This document shows, piece by piece, positions 8,253-18,079 of a DNA stretch of 64,000 bases (its first letter is position 1; each line of letters starts with the position of its first letter). The notes under the pieces were generated by a model, which did no database searches, was not told the DNA's origin, and saw nothing but the letters and a program-made list of their open reading frames with translations. A program made the position numbers and the translations under genes. The DNA comes from Farysia itapuensis (taxonomy: Eukaryota; Basidiomycota; Ustilaginomycetes; Ustilaginales; Ustilaginaceae): the NCBI GenBank assembly GCA_023212645.1, contig JALBYC010000007.1, positions 124,001 through 188,000 on the forward strand, written 5' to 3'.

Positions 8253-10625
8253 TTAAGGAACGACACGTCGAGCAGTCCAGTGTCCGGTAGCGGCATTCTG
8301 ACCTTGCTCGAGTTCGTAGATGGTCCTGGTGTCGTCTGCGAGATTGACGAGGTCAACTTTGTAGGGCTCGATCACGACGAGACCAAAGTTCTTTTCGCTT
8401 TCCTCCAGCTGACGTTTCTGCTCGTCATTCTCCTCCTTGCCAGGCTGGGGCAATTCGAGCGGCCAAGGAGAATTGGTGTCGTCCTTTGGCTTGGCGCTCG
8501 ACAGCTGATCGGCATTTGGATGAGGCGAACCTGGAACGGGTCGACAGAAGGAAGCGAGCAGACCGGGATTCAGCTTGTTGAAGATTCGAGTGCGTTCACC
8601 GTCCCAATCGAATGGCTCGGACGAAGAGGCATCGGGTGCACGTGGAGGAGAGAGTCGCTCGAATGGGAACAGCGAGCGGAGTGCGTGCCCCTTGGTAGGC
8701 AGAACATGTACAGTGCCCGAAATGCGGAACTGAAGCTGAGTTGACTCGATCCACCACGCGATCTCGGTCTCACCACCACGCGAGCCGTCGCTGCCTTGGG
8801 CACGCAGACTGCTTTGCGAAGTTAGCTGCTGCACCTTAGGGGTACGCACGTCTGTCGTGGTCATAAGGCATGGACTGGATCCAAATCCAGGATTTTGTGC
8901 ACCGATGCCGCCGGGGCTGTCGCCATCTCGTTTCTCGTTGACGAATCCTCGATGGACAACATAGCGCACGTGTGGCTTGGCAGCGTCATGCACCGACGTG
9001 GGAGCTTCCACAGTGGAGAAAGCGTAGTAAAGAATGGATTTCTCGTCCTTGATATTGGCAGAGATGCTGTCGGCAAGCACTTGCTTCCATTCTGGCTGTG
9101 GCGAGTTATCGGTGGCCTTCTTCTGGTTATCTCCATGCGCATGACCGTCTCCAGCTTGCTGCCCGCTGCTGCTGCCATCGCCTGAGCTTTGTGCAGAGTT
9201 GCTGACAACAGCGCCCACTCGCTGACCATCAAAGCCGCCACTGTTCTGTCTAATGCGCGTAGACAGTGCCTGTTTGAGGTCCATGAGAATGTCACCTTCC
9301 ACGTCTCGAGATCGGGTATGCTCTACGTTGATGTTGAAGGTTCGAGCCAGATCTTCTAGTGACTTGGATTGCGAGATGTCGGTACGAATAGAAGACAATT
9401 GCTTCTTTGACATGGGTCTGACGCTCTCCTGGTCGTCTTTGGAGACGGATGCAGCAGGTGTAAAAGCAAGCTGGCTGAGGCAGTACTTGGTGTTGCCAAT
9501 CGGGTTGTTGAATGTCAATGCGTACGTGACCCATTTTGGCGCGATGACTTCCGGCACACTTAGGTTGCCTTGGGGACGAAAGCATGAGGGATTGGCCTCA
9601 GCGCCTCGTGCTACCATGGTCGAAGTGACACCTGTGAGTTGCTTGATACGCTCTGCGGTACTGACGTCCCAGCAGTCTCCGTTGCAGACCACGGGGATGT
9701 TGCGACCCATCTCGGTGGCAATTTTGTCGACGTGATCAACGATCTCGCGCAATCGATCCAGAAGCGCCGGTTGGCGTGGACGCATGTCTTTAGTTCGGCA
9801 GTGAACAGTGAGGCATTCGATGGCACCGGTACGCACAATCTTATCCACCAGCTCGATGGTGGCAGTCTGGGTAGGCAGCAGTCGGATCTTGCACGAGACT
9901 GCTACGTGAACAGGTGCAGCGCGTCGCATTGCCTTGAGAATATTGCAAAGCAACGTAGGCGTGGAAAGTAAGTTGGCTCCCATACCGGCGTGGGTCGAGA
10001 AAGGCTTGGGACAGCCGCAGTTGAGGTCAACAGCCGCGACATCATCGGCCTGGGTGATGATCTCGACTGCTTGGGCCGCAAGATCTGGGTTGGAGGTGCC
10101 AATTTGGTAAACCAGATAGGGTCGTTCGATTGCATGACACGAGAAGATTTGCTTGCCTTCTTTGAGGTATTCGACCAGACCTGTGTCTGCGTTAACCTTG
10201 CGTTCAGTCCCAATGATGGCACGGTCAACAATCTCTGGTCCCCAGACCAGATCTGCGCCGTACTCTAGGGACAAGAGTCGGGTAGGCAGTGTTCCGATAC
10301 GAACCATAGGACCCAAGAAGATGCCGTTCTCGTATTGCAGTGGACTTGTGCTGCGGGGGACTGAACCGATGTCGTCTACATCGTGATGCTTGGAGGTAGC
10401 AGAATCGATGGGAGCTGGTTGTACTTCAATCAGCTTCTGCTGCATAGCTGAACAGTCCATCTTGACCCGCTTAGCCGGAGGGAGCACAGCAGAGGGCGGA
10501 GAGATGTGGGCGACACAAGGCATGCTTGAAGAGAGGCGGAGTGAGCGGAAGGATGATCGTGCAAAGGCGTCGAGAGCTCTGGAAGCTTGTGGTGGTAAAG
10601 CAATGGCTCGGACAGCCAGGATCAT
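8253..10625 (-). CDS. tRNA-dihydrouridine synthase 2 fused to a PPOX-like FMN-binding domain
   Basis: A 790-residue, intron-free frame from the ATG at 10625. Residues about 100-400 are a Dus2/Smm1 dihydrouridine synthase, which reduces U20 in tRNA with FMN and NAD(P)H: GPMVRIGTLPTRLLSLEYGA, VYQIGTSNP, LNCGCPKPFSTHAGMGANLL (catalytic Cys205), SCKIRLLP and NTKYCLSQL. After a Ser/Gly/Asp-rich linker (about 445-500) a second domain starts at PEWKQVLADSISANI and runs to the end. It includes RYVVHRGFVNE, TTTDVRTPKVQQL, AWWIESTQLQFRISGTVHVL and FGLVVIEPYKVDLVNL. This is the pattern of the Alr4036-type pyridoxamine-phosphate-oxidase-like FMN-binding family. Human Dus2 instead carries a dsRBD. The first 35 residues (Arg/Ala/Ser/Leu-rich, one Asp) could be a mitochondrial presequence, with MPCVAHI as a cytosolic start. 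The stop at 8253 lies 141 bp from VPS39. Confidence 0.85.
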   Translation of the reverse strand: MILAVRAIALPPQASRALDAFARSSFRSLRLSSSMPCVAHISPPSAVLPPAKRVKMDCSAMQQKLIEVQPAPIDSATSKHHDVDDIGSVPRSTSPLQYENGIFLGPMVRIGTLPTRLLSLEYGADLVWGPEIVDRAIIGTERKVNADTGLVEYLKEGKQIFSCHAIERPYLVYQIGTSNPDLAAQAVEIITQADDVAAVDLNCGCPKPFSTHAGMGANLLSTPTLLCNILKAMRRAAPVHVAVSCKIRLLPTQTATIELVDKIVRTGAIECLTVHCRTKDMRPRQPALLDRLREIVDHVDKIATEMGRNIPVVCNGDCWDVSTAERIKQLTGVTSTMVARGAEANPSCFRPQGNLSVPEVIAPKWVTYALTFNNPIGNTKYCLSQLAFTPAASVSKDDQESVRPMSKKQLSSIRTDISQSKSLEDLARTFNINVEHTRSRDVEGDILMDLKQALSTRIRQNSGGFDGQRVGAVVSNSAQSSGDGSSSGQQAGDGHAHGDNQKKATDNSPQPEWKQVLADSISANIKDEKSILYYAFSTVEAPTSVHDAAKPHVRYVVHRGFVNEKRDGDSPGGIGAQNPGFGSSPCLMTTTDVRTPKVQQLTSQSSLRAQGSDGSRGGETEIAWWIESTQLQFRISGTVHVLPTKGHALRSLFPFERLSPPRAPDASSSEPFDWDGERTRIFNKLNPGLLASFCRPVPGSPHPNADQLSSAKPKDDTNSPWPLELPQPGKEENDEQKRQLEESEKNFGLVVIEPYKVDLVNLADDTRTIYELEQGQNAATGHWTARRVVP

Positions 10626-11023
10626 GAACCGGATGGTGGTGTGGACAGATGCAATCTGCTAGTTGCACTGTGCGTCAAGCTGACACAAGACACCGATTGT
10701 GGAGGAGAGGCCTTTGATCAGCCAATTTTGCAGCGGCCTGTATGCGCAAGATCGATCGATCTGGCCACCTTACAGACACTCGTGCGTCTGACCCCGGTCC
10801 AAGGTAGCGACAAACACTTGACGCTGAACTTGGTCGACAATGTCTTGACCTAGATTGACAATCCTGGGTGGGAGTGCAAGAAGCGCAAGATCGCAAGAAA
10901 TTTTGCCTCTTCACACTCTAACAGCCCTTCTGCCAAACATGTCATTTCGGCTAGCTCGGCAACCGGGATTGGGCATTCGTTGTCTTGCTGCCAACCTCGT
11001 CTAGAAGGTGCTGGTGGTGCAGC
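10626..11023. promoter_or_regulatory. Divergent promoter region
   Basis: A 398-bp gap between the divergent DUS2-fusion gene (minus) and the histidine phosphatase gene (plus). It must hold both promoters. I see no clear TATA box or repeated motif. The plus-strand frame is open upstream of the phosphatase ATG but only through a TTG. Confidence 0.5.
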
Positions 11024-11806
11024 ATGCTGGACATAATCTACATCTGTCGCCATGGGTTCCGAATGAGCTGGCAGGGTGCAGAGACATTCCTGCCGACAGG
11101 GCGACCTCGAGACCCTGTTCTCACGGCGCATGGTCTGGACCAGGCTAGAGATCTTGCTCGCTACCTCGCATCCTTGCCAGAGCAAGAACGGCCACAGCTC
11201 ATCGTCAGCTCACCCTACTATCGATGCCTGCAGACTTCTAGACCAACAGCAGAATTGCTGGAGCTAGAGCTCGTAGCTGAGCCCGGGTTATCAGAGTGGT
11301 TTCCGACTGCAACACTAGATACGGGCATTCATCCTTCGCCAGCACGGGCATCTTTCATGAAGGAGCACATTCCGCAACTATCACTCAGCTGGTCACCTTT
11401 ACTGTATCCAAGTACACAAGGAGAATCGGTATCAGAGCTACATGCACGAGCTCGAAAGATCTTGGGGCTCATCGAGGCACGTTGCTCTGAGCTTGGTGTG
11501 AAGCGGGTATTGATATGCAGCCACGCGGCAACCATCATTGCTATGGGCCGCGTCCTTCTCGACGACGATCATGATGGAAAACGGCAGCTAGAAATTGGAG
11601 CAGGAACAGCGACTCTCAGCAAATACGTGCGCAAACAGGACGGAACATGGGATCAGCAGCTCAATGGAGACGCCTCTTTCCTTGCCAATGGAGTGGAAAG
11701 GGAGTGGCATTTTGGTCTAATACCAGACAATGCTCAGGAAGATGGCATGGGAGCAGGCTGGACTGATTCTGAACGGCCTGACGTGCTGCCTCACACCAAG
11801 CTGTAG
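11024..11806 (+). CDS. Histidine phosphatase family protein, Tfc7 N-domain-like
   Basis: A 260-residue protein from the ATG at 11024. The start IIYICRHGFRMSW carries the RHG phosphohistidine motif (His10). SSPYYRCLQTSRPTAELLEL and GLSEWFP follow, and the second catalytic His is in VLICSHAATIIAMGRVLL. The set of active-site residues looks intact. The overall order, including RHG-F/Y-R-x-x-W, SPYYRCLQT, EWF and the end FLANGVEREWHFG, matches the N-terminal domain of yeast Tfc7/tau55 (a TFIIIC subunit) better than glycolytic phosphoglycerate mutase. Yeast Tfc7 has an extra C-terminal beta-barrel that contacts tau131. That part is not visible here before the stop at 11806 or in the following 700 bp. 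It could be a free phosphatase or a shortened TFIIIC partner. The upstream gene is divergent. Confidence 0.82.
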   Translation: MLDIIYICRHGFRMSWQGAETFLPTGRPRDPVLTAHGLDQARDLARYLASLPEQERPQLIVSSPYYRCLQTSRPTAELLELELVAEPGLSEWFPTATLDTGIHPSPARASFMKEHIPQLSLSWSPLLYPSTQGESVSELHARARKILGLIEARCSELGVKRVLICSHAATIIAMGRVLLDDDHDGKRQLEIGAGTATLSKYVRKQDGTWDQQLNGDASFLANGVEREWHFGLIPDNAQEDGMGAGWTDSERPDVLPHTKL

Positions 11807-12514
11807 TGAGTAACATGTTGCCGTTCGACAGCCCTTGTACCGCCCAAAAACTACACATCAATGCACTGTCGGCAAAACACACATGTGCAGTAGACTGATA
11901 CAGATCTGCCAGAAAAAGCTTACGATGATCAGAGGTGGCCTTGTCTTCGGTGTAACACGAGTGATACGGAGTCGAGACAAGTATTGCTGAGAGATGAGTC
12001 CACTTGTGCCCTTCATACGAGCGAATTCAGATCCCTGACAGCGCCGAGGACGACAACGACAACCAAAATGTACGTTGTTATGAATAGAGTAAAAATGTGC
12101 CTCCTTAATTCCCATTTTAATGTCCCAAGTCCAAGGCTACGCAAGGACATTTGAACAAACGCTCATAAGCTATTCACAGCACTTCACCACTTCACACGTC
12201 TTTCCCCGACTGCTAGTCAAGCTGTTCAGTTGAGACGGACGAGCTAGGTGAGAAATCAAACTTGATGTAGACAAATGTTAGGTCTGGATTTTTTGCAGTC
12301 ACCGCGCCATCGCGTGAGATGCCGAGTGGATGGCGTGCTTTGAAAGCGACGTACATTTCTAAGCGCAAGGAGTTTTTGACGGGAGAAAGCCGGAAGTATG
12401 GCAATAGCGGCTGCCTTGCTTGGCTGACAAAAGCATCCTTCCAGAGAGCAACAAAGGTTTGCCCAAATTTTTCTGGGTTCTTCCCGCCGCCATCCTGTAC
12501 ACCTATCCACCGCC
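11807..12514. other. Intergenic region, MET5 promoter
   Basis: A 708-bp gap between the phosphatase stop and the MET5 ATG, both on the plus strand. It must hold the MET5 promoter and leader. Short pyrimidine-rich stretches lie just before the ATG. I see no gene, repeat or convincing sulfur-control motif. Confidence 0.5.
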
Positions 12515-15500
12515 ATGGCATCCGTATCAGCTGCCAATGCAGTCGCCAGGATCGCTGCACTGGCGTCTGCTACGCTAGTCAATGTGGACCCCACTGCTGC
12601 TGCAAAGTCGCCCTTTGCCCAGCTTGTCGCAAAGGCACAGGACCTTAACCCCGAGCTCGACCTCGAGCAGCTGACTCAGAATGCCGAGCTTGGCTCTGTG
12701 CTCACCCAGCTCCAGCCTGCAGGCAACGGTCTGATCTCTGTGCTGTCCGTGGCACATCAGCAGACCTTTACCCGTCTCGTTCCCCATCTGCCCAAGCTAG
12801 TGCAGACGCCGGTAGTGTTGCATGTCGCCACCTCGGGCGAGCACAGCGACATTATGGCTCTGCGCCAATCCGGCCTGGTCATGCTGCATTCCTCTACCGC
12901 CTCCCAGGCTCACGACCATGCCCTGCTCGCCACCAAGATCGCCACCTCGGCCAAGCGAGCTGTCCTTCACTTTTTCGAGGATGTCACCGGACCGGTCGAG
13001 GAAGTGACGACCACTGATCTGGCCTCTTTCGTCGGCTCTCCTGCTGCATCTTCTTCTGCTGACATCAAGCCGAACGGCATCAATGGCCACACCAACGGTT
13101 TCCATGCTCACACCAACGGCAACACTACCAGCACCACCGCCAGCGAAGCCGGTTTTGAAGACCTCGAGAGTGCCATTGACGCGGCATACGAGGACGTCGT
13201 CGAGCTCGTCGGACACGCAGTCGAGCCTTTCCAGCTTGTTGGTGTCTCGGACGCTACCAACCTCGCTGTAGTACTCGGAGCTGGCTCCGAGCTCCTGCAG
13301 GACTACACTGCCCCCCACAACGACCTTGCTGTTCTCGATATCCGCCTTGTTCGTCCATCTCTTTCCCAGAAATTGCTTCACGCTATCCCTGCAGGCGTCA
13401 AGCGCATTGCCGTTCTTGAACAGAGTGTCCGACGTACCACCAAGCTTGGTCCCCTCTTTGTCGATGTTGCGACTGCATTCCAGGGCTCGGACCGAAAGCT
13501 TCCCTCCACTTTCATTAGCGGCATTCTCGGCCACATTGACGATGGCGACAAAGCTGCAAAGCATGTCATCAGCGCTCTGCAGGCACCAACCCCCAAGCAC
13601 GCCTTTGTCGTAGGTGACGAGTACAAGCTCGCTGCTCGCTCTCAGCACCAGGTCGCTGCCAATACCGCGCCCGTTCAGGTACCCAAGCACGAAGAAGCCT
13701 ACAACCTCATGCTCGAGCAGGTCTTTAACGACCGTCTCTCGGTCATCAACTCACCCGCAGACGAGTCTGACCCTCACCCCGCTGCTCGCAGTCCCGAATA
13801 CGCTTTCGGCCAGGTTCTCGCCCAGCTGGAGCAACGAGACGAGCTAGTCAATGCCGTCAACCAGGTGCTGCGACAAGGTCAGGTTTCATCCGAGCTTCAT
13901 GAAACTCTTTCTCAGTGGCTTGTGGCTAAAGAGGACGCCAAGAAGAACGTCACGCTAAGCAACAAAGTTTCCGCTTTGCTCCACTCTGGCGCTTCCAGTG
14001 CTGCGCTCCAGCAGGTCAAGTCGCTCTCCTCTCACCTTGCACTAAAGAGTCGATGGATTGTAGGAAGCGATGCATGGGCATACGACGCCGGCATGGGTGG
14101 CGTTCACCACGTCATCGCCTCTGGCCGCAATGTCAACATGCTCATCTTTGACAGCGTACCTTATACGAAGCGCGATGCCCAAGCTGCGCACAAGCGTAAG
14201 AAAGACATTGCCCTCTACGCCATGAACTACGGCAACGTTTACGTCGCCAGCACAGCTATCTACGCCGACTACACGCAGGTTCTCCACGCACTCATGGAGG
14301 CCGATAAGTTTGAGGGACCCTCGGTTGTTCTCGCTTACGTCCCTTACCGAACTGTTGACGCCCCAGCGCTGGAAGTGCTTCGCGAGACCAAGTTGGCCGT
14401 TGACTCTGGCTACTGGCCTTTGTTCCGATGGAATCCGGCCGCAGAAGCGCAGGGCTCCGAGGTCTTCCGCCTGGACGGTGTCCGTCTGCGTGAGCAACTT
14501 CAACAGTTCCTGGACCGACAGAATCTGTTCACCACACTTTTCAAGTCCAAGCCCGAGCTCTCGTACGACCTTGCCGCTTCCCAAGGCAACGCTTTGCGCG
14601 ACCTGCAGCGTCGCAAGGCCAAGGAAGCCTACGAAAAGATGCTCGGCTCGCTCGATGGGCCCCCGCTTCTTGTTCTCTACGCTTCAGATGGAGGCAATGC
14701 CGAAAAAGTCGCCAAGAAGCTCACCACTCGCGCCAAAGCACGCGGTGTCGCTGCGCGCCTGCTCGTCATGGACGACTACCCTGTCAACGAAGAGCTCAAG
14801 GAAGAGAAGAACGTTGTTTTCCTTACTTCCACCGCCGGTCAAGGTGAGGCTCCGCAGAACGGTCGATTCACCTACAAGGCGCTGCACGCCATGCAGAACG
14901 GCGCCATTCCCGAAGATGTCAACTTCACCGTGTTCACCATGGGAGACAGCCACTACTGGCCGCGACCCGAGGATGCCCACTTCTACAACAAGCCCGGCAA
15001 AGACATTGACGCGCGTCTCGAACAGCTCGGCGCTACCCGAATGGCTCCCATCGGCCTTGGTGACGACCAGGATGCCGACGGCCATCAGACTGGTTACAAG
15101 ATCTGGGAGCCGTTGCTCTGGAAGGCTTTGGGCGTCGACACCGTCGAAGTGACCGAGGCCGAGCCCGAGCCAATCACGAACGAGCACATGAAGATCGCCT
15201 CCAACTACCTGCGAGGAACCATCGTAGAAGGTCTTGCCGACAAGTCAACCGGCGCGATCGCCGAGTCGGACGGACAGCTGACCAAGTTCCACGGTACCTA
15301 CATGCAGTACGACCGAGACACGCTTGAGGAGCGCAAGGCGGCCGGCCTTGAGCCGGCTTACAGCTTCATGATCCGAGCTCGAATCCCGGGTGGCGTTGTG
15401 ACGCCTTCTCAGTGGCTGCAGCTGGACGATGTTGCTGAAAAGTACGGAAATCAGACGATCAAGATCACGACACGTCAGACGATCCAGTACCATTGCATTA

Positions 15501-16969
15501 TCAAGAGCAATCTCAAAGCAGCCATGCAGGGTATCAACAAGTCGATGCTCGACACCATCGCCGCCTGCGGTGACGTCAACCGAAACGTCATGTGCTCGCC
15601 CAACCCTAGTTTGACCGAGCTGCACGAGGATGTCTTTGAATTCTCCAAGTCCATCTCTGAGCACCTCTTGCCACGCATGAATGCTTATCACGAGATCTGG
15701 CTGGACAAGAAGACTGACAGCACCAAGCAACTCCTCATCGGAGGTGTGCTGCAGGACTACGAGCCCCTGTACGGGCCTTACTATCTGCCGCGAAAGTTCA
15801 AGATTGCGATCGCTGTGCCACCGCGCAACGATACCGACTGTTTCGCACACGACATCGGTCTCATTGCTATCGCTGACCCCAAGACGAACCGCCTGGCTGG
15901 TTTCAACTTGTCCGTTGGTGGTGGTATGGGTGTCACGCACTCGATGAAGGCTACTTACCCTCGTCTCGGTGATGTAATCGGCTTTGTGACACCCGAACAG
16001 ACTCTGGATGCTTGTCAGACGGTCATGCTCATCCAACGTGATACCGGTAACCGCGCCAACCGCAAACAGGCTCGTCTAAAGTACACGATCGACAAGATCT
16101 GGGGTGGCGCTGACAACTTCAAGGCTGAAGTCGAGAAACGTCTCGGCTACAAGCTTGCCGACGCCAAGCCGTACAAGTTTGACACCAATACGGACCAGTA
16201 CGGCTGGACGCAGGACTACAAGGGCAACTACCACTGCACGTTGTGGCTCGAGAATGGTCGAGTCAAGGACGAGCCTGGTCTTCCTTTCCGCACAGGTCTT
16301 CGCGAGCTGTGCAAGATCCACAAGGGAGCCTTCCGCATGACACCCAACCAACACATTATCGTCTCAGACATTGCGCCCGAGGACAAGGCGACGATTGACG
16401 CGCATCTTCGCAAGTACAAGATGAACAACTGGGAACACTCGGGCGTCAAGCTGAGCGCCAGTGCCTGCGTTGCCTTCCCTACTTGCGGTCTGGCCATGGC
16501 CGAGTCAGAGCGATACTTGCCCTTGCTCATGGACAAGGTCGAGCAGATCTTTACGGCAGTTGGGCTGGCTAGTAGCGACACTGTGTTCCGAATGTCAGGC
16601 TGTGCCAACGGCTGTTCGCGACCTTGGATGGCCGAGGTTGGCTTCGTCGGCAAGGCACCCGGTCAGTACGTCATGACCCTCGGTGGCTCGCATAACGGTA
16701 CCCGTCTGTCCAAGATCTTCCGCGAGTCTGTCGATGAGGCCGAGATCCTGGCCTTGATGAACAAGATGGTGCCTCAGTACGCTCAAAACCGCATCGTTGG
16801 CGAGAGCTTCGGTGACTGGGTCGTCCGCGCTGGCATCATCAAGCCCACCAAGTCTGGAATGACCTTCTACGACGACATGTGCCCCAGCGACGTTGTCGAG
16901 CCCTCCGCTGCCGCAAAGAAGGGCACAGCCCAGTCTATCGAGCACTACGACCGAGCCTCTTCCGGTTAA
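12515..16969 (+). CDS. MET5: Sulfite reductase (NADPH) beta subunit, siroheme/4Fe-4S
   Basis: A 1484-residue protein from the ATG at 12515, close in size and plan to yeast Met5/Ecm17 (1442 residues). It reduces sulfite to sulfide with electrons from the Met10 flavoprotein, for cysteine and methionine synthesis in the cytosol. The first part (to about 690) is the pyruvate-flavodoxin-oxidoreductase-like region typical of the fungal subunit. A flavodoxin-like domain follows (about 715-870: PLLVLYASDGGNAEKVAKKL, FLTSTAGQGEAP, FTMGDSHYWPRPEDA). The C-terminal hemoprotein half has ferredoxin-like and siroheme repeats (QTIKITTRQTIQYHCIIKSN, CGDVNRNVMCSPNP, NQHIIVSDIAP). The siroheme-4Fe-4S ligands are Cys1318 and Cys1324 (CVAFPTC) and Cys1363 and Cys1367 (CANGC), all present. 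A Thr/Asn/His-rich insertion lies near residues 185-210. Intron-free. The stop is 147 bp from the convergent phosphatase gene. Confidence 0.97.
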   Translation: MASVSAANAVARIAALASATLVNVDPTAAAKSPFAQLVAKAQDLNPELDLEQLTQNAELGSVLTQLQPAGNGLISVLSVAHQQTFTRLVPHLPKLVQTPVVLHVATSGEHSDIMALRQSGLVMLHSSTASQAHDHALLATKIATSAKRAVLHFFEDVTGPVEEVTTTDLASFVGSPAASSSADIKPNGINGHTNGFHAHTNGNTTSTTASEAGFEDLESAIDAAYEDVVELVGHAVEPFQLVGVSDATNLAVVLGAGSELLQDYTAPHNDLAVLDIRLVRPSLSQKLLHAIPAGVKRIAVLEQSVRRTTKLGPLFVDVATAFQGSDRKLPSTFISGILGHIDDGDKAAKHVISALQAPTPKHAFVVGDEYKLAARSQHQVAANTAPVQVPKHEEAYNLMLEQVFNDRLSVINSPADESDPHPAARSPEYAFGQVLAQLEQRDELVNAVNQVLRQGQVSSELHETLSQWLVAKEDAKKNVTLSNKVSALLHSGASSAALQQVKSLSSHLALKSRWIVGSDAWAYDAGMGGVHHVIASGRNVNMLIFDSVPYTKRDAQAAHKRKKDIALYAMNYGNVYVASTAIYADYTQVLHALMEADKFEGPSVVLAYVPYRTVDAPALEVLRETKLAVDSGYWPLFRWNPAAEAQGSEVFRLDGVRLREQLQQFLDRQNLFTTLFKSKPELSYDLAASQGNALRDLQRRKAKEAYEKMLGSLDGPPLLVLYASDGGNAEKVAKKLTTRAKARGVAARLLVMDDYPVNEELKEEKNVVFLTSTAGQGEAPQNGRFTYKALHAMQNGAIPEDVNFTVFTMGDSHYWPRPEDAHFYNKPGKDIDARLEQLGATRMAPIGLGDDQDADGHQTGYKIWEPLLWKALGVDTVEVTEAEPEPITNEHMKIASNYLRGTIVEGLADKSTGAIAESDGQLTKFHGTYMQYDRDTLEERKAAGLEPAYSFMIRARIPGGVVTPSQWLQLDDVAEKYGNQTIKITTRQTIQYHCIIKSNLKAAMQGINKSMLDTIAACGDVNRNVMCSPNPSLTELHEDVFEFSKSISEHLLPRMNAYHEIWLDKKTDSTKQLLIGGVLQDYEPLYGPYYLPRKFKIAIAVPPRNDTDCFAHDIGLIAIADPKTNRLAGFNLSVGGGMGVTHSMKATYPRLGDVIGFVTPEQTLDACQTVMLIQRDTGNRANRKQARLKYTIDKIWGGADNFKAEVEKRLGYKLADAKPYKFDTNTDQYGWTQDYKGNYHCTLWLENGRVKDEPGLPFRTGLRELCKIHKGAFRMTPNQHIIVSDIAPEDKATIDAHLRKYKMNNWEHSGVKLSASACVAFPTCGLAMAESERYLPLLMDKVEQIFTAVGLASSDTVFRMSGCANGCSRPWMAEVGFVGKAPGQYVMTLGGSHNGTRLSKIFRESVDEAEILALMNKMVPQYAQNRIVGESFGDWVVRAGIIKPTKSGMTFYDDMCPSDVVEPSAAAKKGTAQSIEHYDRASSG

Positions 16970-17116
16970 ATCATTCCAATAACATCATCACTCCACTCCT
17001 CCTGTACATACAATCATAGAAAAGAGTCCTTCACCACACACACATTCTGCATCTTTGGGAATAGTCAGAAATCAAGTTTCTTGTAACTGTTGCTCGTGCA
17101 TGTGTGTATGAGTGTT

Positions 17117-17947
17117 CTATTTTGCGTTGCTGGTGGAGAAAGGATCGTTTTGCTGCTGGATGAGGTGGGCAAGGGGGGAGATTCCGGTGGCTTCGGATGG
17201 GTCTTCGGCCTGGATGGTGAGGATGAGGGAGGAGCCGTTTGGGTTCCAGGCAGCGCGGACGCTGCGCAGATCTGGGACGATGTAGTCTGGGTTCTCTTGG
17301 CGGAGGATTTCGCCGGCGTGGGTAGTTCTTAGGGCGAGGGTGTAGGCACCTGCGCTTTTACCGGCGCGTACGCCGGGTGGGGCGTCTTCAACGACAAGAC
17401 AGCGCGAGATGTCCTTGTTGCTCAACTTGGCGCCAAGCAGATAGGGTTGTGGGTCTGGTTTGCCACGTGTGCACAGGTCGGATGTGACAAAGATGGCTGG
17501 CGGGTCTGCAACGCCGGCAGTAGCAAAGCCCTGTTGGGCATAGGCTTTCGTGGCAGACGTGACAATCGCCCAGCCGTGGTTCCCCTGCTGCTTGGCCGTC
17601 TCTGGCCGCGTTGAGTTGATCTGTGTAAGCAGCTCGCGTGCTCCCGGCATGGCTACAATCGAACCAGCCATGCCCGCCGCTTCATTCTGCCGCGCCACGA
17701 CAAGAATGTTGGACTCAAAGCGTTCGACTTCCCCCGGCAGCTGCTCGTCCGTAATTGAAGGTACGAATCGGCGTAGATTTTCGACAGTGCGGTAGCCATG
17801 GCACGTCTTCATAACATGGTCCAGATCCAAATTGTACTGCTTTGCAAACGCTGCCCATGTTGCGTTCACTGCTGGTGTTGAGTCGATCAGAGTACCATCC
17901 ATGTCAAACAGGATGGTATCGACTTCGAGTTCCACTTGCTTGACCAT
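17117..17947 (-). CDS. HAD-family phosphatase, glycerol-phosphatase/DOG-like
   Basis: A 276-residue HAD hydrolase from the ATG at 17947. Motif I is LFDMDGTLIDS (nucleophile and acid Asp at residues 15 and 17). Motif II is IVTSATK, motif III the Lys in RGKPDPQPYLLGA, and motif IV VVEDAPPGVRAGKSAG. The order and the cap region (CHGYRTVENLRRFVP) resemble yeast Gpp1/Gpp2 and Dog1/Dog2, which hydrolyse glycerol-1-phosphate or 2-deoxyglucose-6-phosphate. The exact substrate cannot be told from sequence. No signal peptide, so probably cytosolic. It converges with MET5. Its promoter lies in the shared region with the eL13 gene. Confidence 0.9.
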   Translation of the reverse strand: MVKQVELEVDTILFDMDGTLIDSTPAVNATWAAFAKQYNLDLDHVMKTCHGYRTVENLRRFVPSITDEQLPGEVERFESNILVVARQNEAAGMAGSIVAMPGARELLTQINSTRPETAKQQGNHGWAIVTSATKAYAQQGFATAGVADPPAIFVTSDLCTRGKPDPQPYLLGAKLSNKDISRCLVVEDAPPGVRAGKSAGAYTLALRTTHAGEILRQENPDYIVPDLRSVRAAWNPNGSSLILTIQAEDPSEATGISPLAHLIQQQNDPFSTSNAK

Positions 17948-18079
17948 TGTGTCCCAGTTCTGCGATGTAGGTCGGTTGAAGGATCGAAGGAGAAGTGAGA
18001 AGCTTTTGTGCGAGAAACGTGCTCACCTCGTTTCGGGCAATTCTTCCCGACTTGCAATCCATCGGCCCTTTTAGCGGCC

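Noticed and set aside
12797..13690. Minus-strand frame of 297 codons inside MET5
   Set aside because: Shadow of the MET5 N-terminal region, with Gly/Val-rich composition typical of reversed C-ending codons.
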